64,000 nucleotides of DNA from Aliirhizobium smilacinae (lineage in GTDB: Bacteria > Pseudomonadota > Alphaproteobacteria > Rhizobiales > Rhizobiaceae). The first letter of the stretch is position 1, and each line of letters begins with the position of its first letter. The stretch is taken from the NCBI RefSeq assembly GCF_006335145.1, contig NZ_VDMN01000001.1, positions 1,426,001-1,490,000 of the forward strand. Direction: 5' to 3'. Shown here piece after piece: positions 36,262-44,915 of this stretch. The position numbers and the translations under genes were made by a program. The notes beneath the pieces are model-generated. The model was not told where the DNA came from and ran no database searches. It saw nothing but the letters and a program-made list of their open reading frames with translations.

Positions 36262-37791
36262 ATGGCCCAACAGAAGCCGCGTCTGGCAAAACCGACGCTC
36301 GACAAGGATCTTGAAAAGCTATCCTCGGTGGAAGACGCCGCGCGACACACGTCGCGTGGGCTCGCCGGTCCGGGCGCGGCACTTGTCTTCATCATTCTCG
36401 CCGCGATCTTTGCCTCATCCTATGTGACGGGCGCACCCGGTTCGGTGATCGTCATCGCCGCTGCGGCGCTTGCCGGTTACATGGCGATGAATATCGGCGC
36501 CAACGACGTGACCAACAATATCGGTGCGGCCGTCGGTGCCCGCGCCATGACGATGGGCTTCGGCCTTGCACTGGCCGCCGTTTTCGAGGTTGCCGGTGCG
36601 GTGCTTGCCGGTGGCAGCGTGGCGCATACGATCGCCAGCGGCATTACCAATGGCGCCCTGGTTTCCAGCCCGAACATGCTGATCTGGGCGATGATGGCGG
36701 CGCTGCTTGCCGCTGCCGTGCTGATCAATATCGCTACTTGGGTCGGCGCGCCGATCTCCACCACCCACTCGATCGTCGGTGCGGTGATGGGAGCCGGCAT
36801 CGCGGCGGCCGGTTTTGGTGCCGTCGACTGGGGTATGGTGGCCGGAATTACCGCAAGCTGGGTAGTCTCGCCGCTGCTGGGCGCCGTGATCGCGGCTGCT
36901 TTCCTGCTGCTGGTCAAGGAAACCATCATCTACCGCGAGGACAAGATCGCCGCGGCAAAGACCTGGGTGCCGGTGCTGATCGGTATCATGAGCGGGGCAT
37001 TTTCCGGATATCTGGCGCTGATCGGTCTCGGCCAAATGATGACGGTTTCCGCTCTTACCGCGACCGCAATCGCAATCGTCATCGGTCTCTTCTCATGGCG
37101 GGCGCTGATCCCGGTGATTGCGGCGCAGGCGCAAGGGCTGGAAAACCGCAACCAGTCGTTGAGGAAACTTTTCCGCATTCCGCTGATCCTGTCGGCCGCG
37201 CTGATGTCGTTCGCGCATGGCGCAAACGATGTGTCGAACGCCATCGGGCCGCTGGCAGCGATCGTTTCTGCTGTTCAGGACATGGCGACGGACAGTGCGC
37301 TCCACGTTCCCGGCGTGCCGCTGTGGGAACTGGTCATCGGCGGATTGGGCATCTCGCTCGGGCTTTTGCTTTACGGTCCGAAACTGGTGCGGCTGGTGGG
37401 TGCCGAAATCACCAAGCTCAACCCGATGCGGGCCTATTGCGTTTCGCTGTCGACCGCGCTCACCGTGCTCGTCGCGTCCTGGGCGGGAATGCCGGTGTCG
37501 TCTACCCACATCGCCGTCGGTGCCGTGTTCGGCGTCGGGCTGTTCCGCGAATGGTACACGCGCAATTCGAAGCGGCGCTACGAATATATGCGGGTACGTG
37601 CCGGCAAGGTTTCCGCCGGGGAGCCGGAGGAAAACGAAACATTCGAGCGCAATGACGACGAGGTGAAACGGCGTTATCTCGTGCGCCGCTCGCATATGCT
37701 GAGCATACTTGCAGCCTGGATGATCACACTTCCGGCGGCGGCAGGCCTTGCGGCAATCATCGCGACGGTTATGTTCTCGCTGTTTCTGTAA
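36262..37791 (+). CDS. pit: Low-affinity inorganic phosphate transporter (Pit)
   Basis: A 509-residue inner-membrane protein of the PiT family. The two family repeats are visible: IGANDVTNNIGAAVGARAM near 75 and FAHGANDVSNAIGPLAAIV near 315, each with the Gly-Ala-Asn-Asp core that binds phosphate-metal complexes. A cytoplasmic loop near 440-475 is Arg/Glu-rich. PiT carriers import metal-phosphate by proton symport. No adjacent pho47/orfA gene of the rhizobial orfA-pit type is seen. The rsmE start is 12 bases downstream. Confidence 0.92.
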   Translation: MAQQKPRLAKPTLDKDLEKLSSVEDAARHTSRGLAGPGAALVFIILAAIFASSYVTGAPGSVIVIAAAALAGYMAMNIGANDVTNNIGAAVGARAMTMGFGLALAAVFEVAGAVLAGGSVAHTIASGITNGALVSSPNMLIWAMMAALLAAAVLINIATWVGAPISTTHSIVGAVMGAGIAAAGFGAVDWGMVAGITASWVVSPLLGAVIAAAFLLLVKETIIYREDKIAAAKTWVPVLIGIMSGAFSGYLALIGLGQMMTVSALTATAIAIVIGLFSWRALIPVIAAQAQGLENRNQSLRKLFRIPLILSAALMSFAHGANDVSNAIGPLAAIVSAVQDMATDSALHVPGVPLWELVIGGLGISLGLLLYGPKLVRLVGAEITKLNPMRAYCVSLSTALTVLVASWAGMPVSSTHIAVGAVFGVGLFREWYTRNSKRRYEYMRVRAGKVSAGEPEENETFERNDDEVKRRYLVRRSHMLSILAAWMITLPAAAGLAAIIATVMFSLFL

Positions 37792-37803
37792 GGACTTCCA
37801 CCA

Positions 37804-38541
37804 GTGCGCGCCAATTTTCGCCTGCAACGGCTTTTCATCGATACACCGCTTTCCGCCGAAACACGGCATGAGGTGGCGAGCGAGCAGTTCAACTATCTCG
37901 CCAACGTGCTGCGGCTGGAGGCTGGCGCGAATGTGCTGGTGTTCAACGGCCGCGATGGCGAATGGCTGGCGCAGATCACCTTTCCGAGCCGCAAGAAGAT
38001 CGTGCTGGCACTGACCGAGCAGACCCGGCCGCAGCCTCCGGCTTCGGATCTGCATTATCTCTTTGCGCCGCTGAAGGTGGGTCGGCTGGATTACCTGATC
38101 CAGAAGGCGGTCGAGATGGGTGCGGGCCTGCTACAGCCGGTGATGACCCAGCATGTGCAGGGCAAGATCACCAATCTCGACCGGCTTCGTGCCAATGTGA
38201 CCGAGGCCGCTGAGCAATGCGGCGTGCTGTCCATCCCCGAGGTTTCCGAGCCGCGCAAGCTGGCCGATATTCTCGAGCGCTGGCCGTCGGATCGGCGGAT
38301 CATCTTCTGTGACGAGAGTGACGAGGGACAGAACCCGCTGCCGATCCTGTCGAAAATCAGCGAGCGGAAACTGGCGCTTCTGGTCGGGCCGGAGGGCGGG
38401 TTTTCGGAAGAGGAGCGCGCGCTTTTGCATTCGCTCGCCTTCGTGACGGCAATACCGCTCGGGCCACGGATACTGAGGGCGGATACGGCAGCGGTGGCGG
38501 CGATGGCGGTCATTCAGGCTGCGGTGGGGGATTGGCAATGA
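37804..38541 (+). CDS. rsmE: 16S rRNA (uracil(1498)-N(3))-methyltransferase
   Basis: A 245-residue SPOUT methyltransferase starting at GTG 37804. An N-terminal PUA-like region is followed by the SPOUT knot, with [20 protein letters not shown] near 85, the EAAEQCGVL motif near 137, and the SAM-binding [10 protein letters not shown] near 200 with [13 protein letters not shown] near 220. It methylates U1498 in the decoding region of 16S rRNA. It starts 12 bases after pit, so probably shares its transcript. Confidence 0.94.
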   Translation: MRANFRLQRLFIDTPLSAETRHEVASEQFNYLANVLRLEAGANVLVFNGRDGEWLAQITFPSRKKIVLALTEQTRPQPPASDLHYLFAPLKVGRLDYLIQKAVEMGAGLLQPVMTQHVQGKITNLDRLRANVTEAAEQCGVLSIPEVSEPRKLADILERWPSDRRIIFCDESDEGQNPLPILSKISERKLALLVGPEGGFSEEERALLHSLAFVTAIPLGPRILRADTAAVAAMAVIQAAVGDWQ

Positions 38542-38701
38542 CATCGCACCGGCAAGAGGCTTGCGAAACCGCAACACTCGGCCTTGTTTTTCTGAACCGA
38601 TCTTGAAACAAATTCGCTTGCACCGCAGATGAATTCGGTTCAATCAGCCGGACGATCATCAGTCTGGCTTATCATTCAGGCATTCCGACCAAGGTATCTT
38701 C

Positions 38702-40075
38702 ATGGCGCGCGATACTACCGACCAGACACCACTCTCCTCGGTATCTGAGCTTTCGGCCTATCTGGCACAGGGCTCGCGCCCGAAAGAGCAATTCCGGATC
38801 GGCACCGAACACGAGAAATTCGTCTTCTTTGCTGCCGATAACGGCACTGTTCCCTATTCCGGCGATGCCAGCATTTCCGCGCTGCTGAAAGGCATGCAGG
38901 AAAGGCTCGGCTGGGAGCCGATCATGGATGGCGACAACATCATCGGGCTTGGAGAGCAATCCGGCATGGGTGCGATCTCGATCGAGCCCGGCGGGCAGTT
39001 CGAGCTTTCCGGTGCGCCTCTTGAGACGATCCACGAGACCTGCCGCGAATCCAACCGGCATCTGGCGCTGGTGAAAGAGATTGCCGAGCCGATGGGCATC
39101 CGTTTCCTCGGCCTCGGCGGCAGCCCTACATGGTCGCTTGCCGAAACCCCGCGCATGCCAAAATCTCGCTACGACATCATGACCCGCTACATGCCGAAGG
39201 TCGGCGCCAAGGGTCTCGACATGATGTATCGCACCTGCACGATCCAGGTGAATCTCGACTTCTCTTCCGAAGCGGACATGGCGCGCAAGATGCGCGTGTC
39301 GATGAAGCTGCAGTCGATCGCGACCGCGCTGTTTGCCTCCTCACCGTTTACCGAAAACAAGCCCAACGGGCTCGTCTCCTGGCGCGGCGACATCTGGCGC
39401 GATACAGACAACCAGCGTTCCGGCGCCCTGCCCTTCGTCTTCGATCCGGATTTGCGCTTCGACCACTATGTCGAATGGGCGCTTGACGTGCCGATGTATT
39501 TCATCGTCCGCGACGGCAAATATCATGACTGCACGCATGTCACCTTCCGCCAGTTCATGGCCGGCGCCCTGAAGGGTGAAGTGGCCGAGTGGCAGCCTAA
39601 TATGGGCGACTGGACCAATCACCTCTCGACGCTCTTCCCGGATGTCCGACTGAAGCGCTTCCTCGAAATGCGCGGCGCCGATGGCGGACCGTGGCGCAGG
39701 ATCTGCGCCCTGCCGGCCTTCTGGGTCGGATTGCTCTATGACGATGCGGCACTTGCCGATGCGGAAACGCTGACGGCCGACTGGACGTTCGAAGACGTCG
39801 TCGCCATGCGCGACAGCGTGCCGAGCCAGGGCTTGAAAGCGACGATCAGGGGCCGTTCGGTTCTGGACGTAGCACGCGATACGGTGCGTATCTCGACCGC
39901 GGGCCTGAAAGCGCGGGCGCGGCTGAACGGCGATGGCCAGGACGAAAGCATTTTTCTTGCCCCGCTCGAGGAAGTGCTGGCGAAAAAGGCGACGCTCGCC
40001 GACGATCTGCTCGGGCTTTACAACGGACGCTGGAACGGTTCGGTAAAGCCGGTGTTCGACGAATATCAGTACTGA
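38702..40075 (+). CDS. gshA: Glutamate--cysteine ligase
   Basis: A 457-residue protein of the plant/alphaproteobacterial GCS2 class. EQFRIGTEHEKFVF near 28 holds catalytic Glu residues, SIEPGGQFELSGAP near 95 binds substrate and metal, and TCTIQVNLDFSSEADM near 178 is typical of the class. It makes gamma-glutamylcysteine, the first step of glutathione synthesis; gshB is not in the window. It is a single gene, with a twin-hairpin element after it and its promoter in the 160-base gap before it. Confidence 0.93.
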   Translation: MARDTTDQTPLSSVSELSAYLAQGSRPKEQFRIGTEHEKFVFFAADNGTVPYSGDASISALLKGMQERLGWEPIMDGDNIIGLGEQSGMGAISIEPGGQFELSGAPLETIHETCRESNRHLALVKEIAEPMGIRFLGLGGSPTWSLAETPRMPKSRYDIMTRYMPKVGAKGLDMMYRTCTIQVNLDFSSEADMARKMRVSMKLQSIATALFASSPFTENKPNGLVSWRGDIWRDTDNQRSGALPFVFDPDLRFDHYVEWALDVPMYFIVRDGKYHDCTHVTFRQFMAGALKGEVAEWQPNMGDWTNHLSTLFPDVRLKRFLEMRGADGGPWRRICALPAFWVGLLYDDAALADAETLTADWTFEDVVAMRDSVPSQGLKATIRGRSVLDVARDTVRISTAGLKARARLNGDGQDESIFLAPLEEVLAKKATLADDLLGLYNGRWNGSVKPVFDEYQY

Positions 40076-40098
40076 TTCTTCGCCTTCCTGCCCCCTCA

Positions 40099-40187
40099 CC
40101 GTCATCCTCGGGCTTGTCCCGAGGATCTATGCACGTCGAGCCAAGTCGGGGCGTAGCAGATGCTCGGGACAAGCCCGAGCATGACGG
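40099..40187. repeat. Twin-hairpin palindromic element, copy 2
   Basis: The arms at 40099-40128 and 40158-40187 are inverted copies. Each is a hairpin: ATCCTCGGG/CCCGAGGAT on the left and ATGCTCGGG/CCCGAGCAT on the right around CTTGT/ACAAG. The bases that differ between arms change in pairs and keep both stems. It lies between convergent gshA and the DUF1127 gene. It shares its plan and the GCTTGTC loop with the element at 30780-30898. Confidence 0.8.
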
Positions 40188-40217
40188 AAGATGGGTTTGA
40201 ATCCCTTTCCCCATAGA

Positions 40218-40250
40218 CAAAAAAGGCCCGGCGCGGATGTCCGGCCGGGC
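40218..40250 (-). terminator. Rho-independent terminator of the DUF1127 gene
   Basis: On the minus strand, GCCCGGC pairs with GCCGGGC around an 11-base loop and is followed by CTTTTTTG. It lies 43 bases after the gene's stop. Confidence 0.85.
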
Positions 40251-40293
40251 AAGAAGCAGGGCTTTTGGCTCACCCTGCGGGGAAAACTGTCTG

Positions 40294-40590
40294 TCAGCGC
40301 CGGGCTGGGCGTGAAAAGCGGGTGCGGGCACGTTCGCGTGCTGCCTGGCTCAGGAGCAATGACGGATCGTCAAGAACACCGGAGCGGTCGAGTGCGATGA
40401 CGACATCACCACGCGTCAGACCGATATCATCCAGCTGGTAATCGTCGAATTCGGCCAGGCTGTTGGACGCGATGCGGTTGCAGATGGCGCGCCATACGGA
40501 TTTGATACGCACCAGCGTGGTCGAGCCGCCGGACTGAAGGCCGGAGGCCTTAACAAGCTTGATATCTGTTCCGCATTCGGTCGTGCTCAT
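40294..40590 (-). CDS. DUF1127 domain protein
   Basis: A 98-residue small protein whose C-terminal half carries the DUF1127 core (EFDDYQLDDIGLTRGDV). The N-terminal ~40 residues are polar, with TTECGTDIKLVK at the start, and an Arg-rich end follows. In Agrobacterium, short DUF1127 proteins have been linked to RNA turnover and to phosphate and growth control; longer ones like this are less studied. A good ribosome binding site (AAAGGA) precedes the ATG, and a strong terminator follows. It is divergent from a LysR gene. Confidence 0.82.
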   Translation of the reverse strand: MSTTECGTDIKLVKASGLQSGGSTTLVRIKSVWRAICNRIASNSLAEFDDYQLDDIGLTRGDVVIALDRSGVLDDPSLLLSQAARERARTRFSRPARR

Positions 40591-40778
40591 CGGGGTATCC
40601 TTTCATCGGGCACGGTCAAGGCTTACCGATCGCTGCTGCAAACGGACTGCCGGTGAAACATCTGCGCTTTTGGCAAGCGCCGTTGTTGAAGAATTGCCGT
40701 CGTTATCGGTTAATCGTATTGATCAGTCCAACGAATGTTTCTAATGATGATTATCAAGTTCACTGATGGATTGCGCTC

Positions 40779-41729
40779 ATGTCCGCTCCTCTCGATATCG
40801 ACCAGTTGCATACTTTCATCGCCATCATCGACACCGGCAGCTTCACCAAGGCCGCCGACCGGGTGTTCAAGACGCAATCTGCCGTCTCGATGCAGATGCG
40901 ACGGCTCGAAGAACGGATCGGCAAGCAGCTGTTCGCCAAGGACGGTCGCGGCAACCGCCTGACCACCGAGGGCGAGAAGCTGATGAACTACGCCCGCCGG
41001 ATCATCAGGCTGAACAACGAGGCGATCGCCGCCTTCGATGACAACCGGCTGGAAGGCACGCTGCGCATCGGCACGCCGGACGATTATGCCGACCGCTACA
41101 TGCCGGAGATCATCGGCCGGTTTGCCAAGACCCATCCGAATGTCGAGCTCTACATAGTCTGCGAACCCTCGGTTAGCCTTGCAGAGAAGATGGCGCGCGG
41201 CGAGCTGGATATTGCGCTCGTGACCCACAATCCGCGCCAGAGGATTTCCGACGTGGTGCGGACAGAACCACTCTGCTGGGTGGGATCGGCCAACCATCCG
41301 CTGAAGGATGATGCGCCGGTGCCACTTGCGGTGGGACGCCGCGACTGCCTGTGGCGTCAGCTTGCCTGTTCGGCGCTCGATGCGGATGGACGCGAGTATC
41401 AGGTCCTGTTTACCAGCTGGTCTTCCACCGTCATCGCGGCTGCGATATTGGCCGGCATGGCCGTATCGGTGCTGCCGGAATCTGCGTTGCGACCTGGCAT
41501 GAAAGTGCTGACCGCCGCCGACGGCTTTCCACCATTGCCGCCGGTGCAGATCGGCCTGATGAAGCGGCCGGGGCTTTCCCCCTCGCTGATGAACGCGATC
41601 ACCGACCACATCACCGCCTGCCTCGACAACATCTCGCCGGCAGCGGCACCCGGCGATCTGGATGGCGAGGTGAAGACGTTTCGCCAGTCGCGTGGCCGCT
41701 CGGGGCAGTTGATGACGACGGGGTGGTGA
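40779..41729 (+). CDS. LysR-family transcriptional regulator
   Basis: A 316-residue protein. An N-terminal winged helix-turn-helix (about 8-65, with DTGSFTKAADRVFKTQSAVS) is followed by a periplasmic-binding-protein-like effector domain with GTLRIGTPDDYADRYMPEI near 95. The effector is unknown. It faces the DUF1127 gene across a 188-base gap that presumably holds both promoters, and is followed by a small CopG-like antitoxin gene 67 bases away. Family is certain, target is not. Confidence 0.88.
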   Translation: MSAPLDIDQLHTFIAIIDTGSFTKAADRVFKTQSAVSMQMRRLEERIGKQLFAKDGRGNRLTTEGEKLMNYARRIIRLNNEAIAAFDDNRLEGTLRIGTPDDYADRYMPEIIGRFAKTHPNVELYIVCEPSVSLAEKMARGELDIALVTHNPRQRISDVVRTEPLCWVGSANHPLKDDAPVPLAVGRRDCLWRQLACSALDADGREYQVLFTSWSSTVIAAAILAGMAVSVLPESALRPGMKVLTAADGFPPLPPVQIGLMKRPGLSPSLMNAITDHITACLDNISPAAAPGDLDGEVKTFRQSRGRSGQLMTTGW

Positions 41730-41796
41730 GAGGCACCGTTTCGTTGACTTTCATTCGGACGAAGCGCAGGCTGACCGCGTTGCCTGGGAGAGATCG

Positions 41797-42072
41797 TTGA
41801 GCGAAAAAACGTCCCATATTTCAGCATCACTGCCGGCCGAACTTGTCGAACGGGTGGATAATCTTGCCACTTTAATCGAGCAGGATCGGGCCTGGATCAT
41901 TCAACGCGCGCTTGAAAACTATCTGACAAACGAAGGCGCTGATCTGCAGGAAGACGCTGCGGGATTGGCAGAGCTGCAGGCCGGCAAGTTCAGCGAACTC
42001 GACGAGGTTCTGAAAAAGGCAAACTCCATCGTCGAGCATGCCGAAGCAAAGCGGGCACTACGAGCACGGTGA
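41797..42072 (+). CDS. CopG/ParD-type ribbon-helix-helix antitoxin
   Basis: A 91-residue protein with a ribbon-helix-helix domain near the N-terminus (ISASLPAELVERVDNLATL, RAWIIQRALENYL) and a charged C-terminal toxin-binding half. TTG at 41797 was taken as start because GGGAGAG lies just upstream and no ATG fits the domain. It precedes a RelE/ParE-like gene with one base between the stop and the next ATG. Autoregulation is expected for the family. Confidence 0.78.
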   Translation: MSEKTSHISASLPAELVERVDNLATLIEQDRAWIIQRALENYLTNEGADLQEDAAGLAELQAGKFSELDEVLKKANSIVEHAEAKRALRAR

Positions 42073-42073
42073 C

Positions 42074-42406
42074 ATGCCAAAACGCACGGTCCGTCTTTCC
42101 ATAAGGGCCGAGCGATGGCTTCTCGCCTATATCGGCGAACTGGCAGAGCAAAATCCAGCAGCAGCACGGAACATTCTTTTTCGCCTCGACAAACTTCAAG
42201 ACATCTTGGCAGAGTTTCCCGAAATGACCGAGCATGGGCCGATACCCGGCACGCGTCGCGTGGTCATGCGACCGCTTATTCTCACCACACGACTAAGGGG
42301 TGATATTCTTGAGATCGCTTCCATTCGACATGAAAGACAGCAGCCCCCGCATCGCCCAAAAGGCGATTGTGGTCTCCGGCGGGAACGACAGCTGTCTCTT
42401 TCATAG
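42074..42406 (+). CDS. RelE/ParE-like toxin with a C-terminal extension
   Basis: A 110-residue protein starting at ATG 42074 (an in-frame Met at 42038 lies inside the antitoxin gene). The core to about residue 84 has the ParE/RelE elements: LSIRAERWLLAYIGELAE, the FPEMTEHG loop, RRVVMRPLILTT and the final IASIRHERQQ. The last 20 or so residues, rich in Arg and Ser, extend beyond the usual end of the family. Toxin activity is inferred from the operon and the motif order. It overlaps no other gene and is followed by a LysR gene. Confidence 0.75.
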   Translation: MPKRTVRLSIRAERWLLAYIGELAEQNPAAARNILFRLDKLQDILAEFPEMTEHGPIPGTRRVVMRPLILTTRLRGDILEIASIRHERQQPPHRPKGDCGLRRERQLSLS

Positions 42407-42476
42407 TTGAATCTGGTTACATCATTTCATAATCTCCAGTCGCAGCACCTGCACCCCGCGATTGGAATAAATTATC

Positions 42477-43397
42477 ATGCTTACGCTTCGCCAGATGCGT
42501 TATTTCGAGGCTCTCGCCACGACGCGGCATTTCGGCAAGGCGGCGGCGATGGTACATGTCAGCCAGCCGGCGCTTTCCACCCAGATCATGGAGATGGAGG
42601 ATCATCTCGGCGCGCAGCTGGTGGAGCGCAACCGGGCGGGTGTGCTTTTGACCGCAAAGGGGGAGGATGCGTTATCGCGCATCCGCGTCATTCTCGGTGC
42701 CGTCGACGAGCTGGAGGAGGTTGCAAGACGCAAGAGCTGCGTGCTTGGCGGCCCGATCCGTATCGGCATCATCCCGACGGTCGCCCCCTATCTGGTGCCG
42801 CGGCTGGTTCCTCATCTGCGTCGGGCGTATCCGGAGATCGAGATCGAACTCAAGGAGGCCGTGACCGATAGGCTGGTGGCGGAGCTGACCGAGGGCCGGC
42901 TGGATGCGGTGATCGCGGCGCTGCCGGTGGAAGCCGAAACGATCGAGACACGTTCGCTGTTTGCCGACCGATTCTTCATGGCGATGGCAAAGAACGACCG
43001 TGACGTGTTGATCTCGCCGATGACTGAAAACCAGGTGGATGCTGACCGGCTGCTGCTGCTTGAGGAAGGGCATTGCCTGCGGGATCAGGCGCTTGCGGTC
43101 TGTGGTGCAGCAGGCAAACGCAGCCTCGTCAATTTCGGCGCGACCTCGATGGCGACGCTGCTGCAGATGGTTTCCCACGACATGGGGATGACGCTGATCC
43201 CGGAAATGGCGCTCGCTTCGGAAACCACGCGCAACAACCTGAGGATCGTGCCTTTTGCCAACCCCGCACCGGCGCGCGAGATCGGCCTGATCTGGCGCAA
43301 ATCGAGCGGCAGAACGGAGGATATGACGGCGCTGGCGCAAGCCGTCATCGCCTGCGCGCCATCCGGAGACGATAGGCCAGGCGATGCGGTTGTTTAG
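42477..43397 (+). CDS. oxyR: OxyR-like LysR-family peroxide sensor
   Basis: A 306-residue LysR protein with an N-terminal helix-turn-helix (residues about 1-60) and an effector domain carrying the OxyR redox motif GHCLRDQALAVC. The two cysteines at 200 and 209 align with Cys199 and Cys208 of E. coli OxyR, which form a disulfide with peroxide. This is the main reason for the OxyR call. No catalase or peroxidase gene is adjacent; instead a dienelactone hydrolase gene lies convergent just after it. Confidence 0.85.
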   Translation: MLTLRQMRYFEALATTRHFGKAAAMVHVSQPALSTQIMEMEDHLGAQLVERNRAGVLLTAKGEDALSRIRVILGAVDELEEVARRKSCVLGGPIRIGIIPTVAPYLVPRLVPHLRRAYPEIEIELKEAVTDRLVAELTEGRLDAVIAALPVEAETIETRSLFADRFFMAMAKNDRDVLISPMTENQVDADRLLLLEEGHCLRDQALAVCGAAGKRSLVNFGATSMATLLQMVSHDMGMTLIPEMALASETTRNNLRIVPFANPAPAREIGLIWRKSSGRTEDMTALAQAVIACAPSGDDRPGDAVV

Positions 43398-43408
43398 AAC
43401 AGGCAGCG

Positions 43409-44287
43409 CTACGACAGATACTTTTTAAAGAAGGCGGTCGTCCTGCTCCAGGCGAGATCGGCGGCCGTCTTGTCGTAACGGGCGGCAGAGGTATCGTTGT
43501 TGAAGGCGTGGTTGACGCCTTCGTAGACGAAGATCTCGAAAGTCTTGCCATTCTTCTCCAGCGCCTCGCGATAGGCGGGGATACCGGCATTGATGCGTTC
43601 GTCGAGGCCACCGTAATGCAGCATCAGCGGCGCCTTGATCTTGGGTACGTCCGAAGCCTGCGGCTGCTGGCCGTAATAGGCGACGCCGGCATTCAGTTCC
43701 GGCGAGTTTACCGCCATGCGGTTGACGAGGCCGCCGCCCCAGCAGAAGCCGACAGCGCCGACCTTGCCGTTTGCACCTTCATGTTTCGCGAGCCATGTAC
43801 GCGCCGCTTCGCCATCGGCTGCCGTCTGTGCCGGATCGAGCGTCGAGAACATTTCGCGCGCCTTGTCCTCGTCGGCGGGCGTTCCTCCGAGCGGAGACAG
43901 AAAATCCACCGCGAGCGCATTGAAGCCTTCGAGCGCCGCACGGCGGGCGACATCGCGGATGTGTTCGTTCAGACCGCGGTTCTCGTGGATGACGATGATG
44001 GAGCCGAGCGGGCCGGTCGCGGATTTCGGGCGGACCCAATAGGCTTTCCTCTCGCCCGTCGAGCCGGGAAAAGTGACATCTTCCGTAGTCAACCTGTCGT
44101 CAGCGGCCTCGACCACGGCGGCGCGAGCGCCGTTGCCGGCAAGCATGGGGGCGATGGCTGCGGCTGCCGCGCCGGATCCGGCCAGAGCCGTCAACCGCTC
44201 CATGAACTTGCGGCGATCGAGATGGAGATGCGTGTATTCGTCATAGGCGTTGATCATCGCCTGTGTGACTTTTGGCTTCGTGTCCAT
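43409..44287 (-). CDS. Dienelactone hydrolase family protein
   Basis: A 292-residue alpha/beta hydrolase. It shows the DLH pattern IIVIHENRGLNEHIRDVARR near 98-115, the nucleophile motif GFCWGGG (Cys182), a conserved Asp, and the catalytic His in YEGVNHAFNND near 270. An N-terminal DRRKFMERL followed by an Ala-rich helix looks like a Tat-type signal, so it may be exported, although the arginines start about 24 residues in. The substrate is not known. It is convergent with the OxyR-like gene, with 11 bases between stops. Confidence 0.85.
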   Translation of the reverse strand: MDTKPKVTQAMINAYDEYTHLHLDRRKFMERLTALAGSGAAAAAIAPMLAGNGARAAVVEAADDRLTTEDVTFPGSTGERKAYWVRPKSATGPLGSIIVIHENRGLNEHIRDVARRAALEGFNALAVDFLSPLGGTPADEDKAREMFSTLDPAQTAADGEAARTWLAKHEGANGKVGAVGFCWGGGLVNRMAVNSPELNAGVAYYGQQPQASDVPKIKAPLMLHYGGLDERINAGIPAYREALEKNGKTFEIFVYEGVNHAFNNDTSAARYDKTAADLAWSRTTAFFKKYLS

Positions 44288-44397
44288 GCTGCCTGCTCCT
44301 CTCGCTTTCAGTGAGGCGAAGGTAGGGCAGGCCTTGCAACATGGCGATGAAGCGCGAGGTCGCCCGCGCTACACATATGCGTGAGGGCAAGGCCGGA

Positions 44398-44820
44398 TCA
44401 GGAGGTGGCGAGCCAGATCGCCAGCCAGCCCCACATCAGCACGGTGGCGAGAAAACCGACCATGAACAACGGACGGCGCAAGAGCAGCCGGTTGCTGGTG
44501 ACGTGCACATAGGAATGCACATAACGCGAGATGACAAAAATCCAGGCGAGCCCGATGGTGATGATGTTGTCGGCATTGCAGATGAAAATCGCCACGACAC
44601 CGGCATGAAACAGCATCGGCAATTCGAACTGGTTCTTCAGATTGTTATGGACCAGCAGGCTTTCCGCCGGTTCGGCAAGGTTTTCCTTGAACTGCCGCGG
44701 ATCGACATCTCCGGAGACAACCGCGGCCATGCGGCGCTTCGACAGCATGTAATAGAGGATGAAGACCAGAAAGGCATGGGCGATCATCGGCCAGAACATG
44801 GCGGTCGTGTCGGTCATCAT
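44398..44820 (-). CDS. MAPEG family membrane protein
   Basis: A 140-residue protein with four hydrophobic helices and the MAPEG-type segment LVHNNLKNQFELPMLFHAGV near 57-76, where the Asn, Gln, Glu and Pro residues of the family lie. MAPEG proteins include glutathione-dependent eicosanoid enzymes; bacterial members such as this have no clear substrate. It is followed downstream, on the same strand, by the dienelactone hydrolase gene with a 110-base gap and preceded by guaB. Confidence 0.85.
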   Translation of the reverse strand: MMTDTTAMFWPMIAHAFLVFILYYMLSKRRMAAVVSGDVDPRQFKENLAEPAESLLVHNNLKNQFELPMLFHAGVVAIFICNADNIITIGLAWIFVISRYVHSYVHVTSNRLLLRRPLFMVGFLATVLMWGWLAIWLATS

Positions 44821-44855
44821 CGGGCAATTCTCCTAATTTTGCCGGTGTTCTGACA

Positions 44856-44887
44856 CGAAAACGGGCCAGGTAAAATGCCCGGCCCGC
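44856..44887 (-). terminator. Terminator of guaB
   Basis: On the minus strand, GGGCCGGG pairs with CCTGGCCC around a short AT-rich loop and is followed by GTTTTCG. It lies just past the guaB stop and before the MAPEG start. Confidence 0.75.
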
Positions 44888-44915
44888 CTGAAATCGGTGG
44901 AGACTTTTCGTCAGA

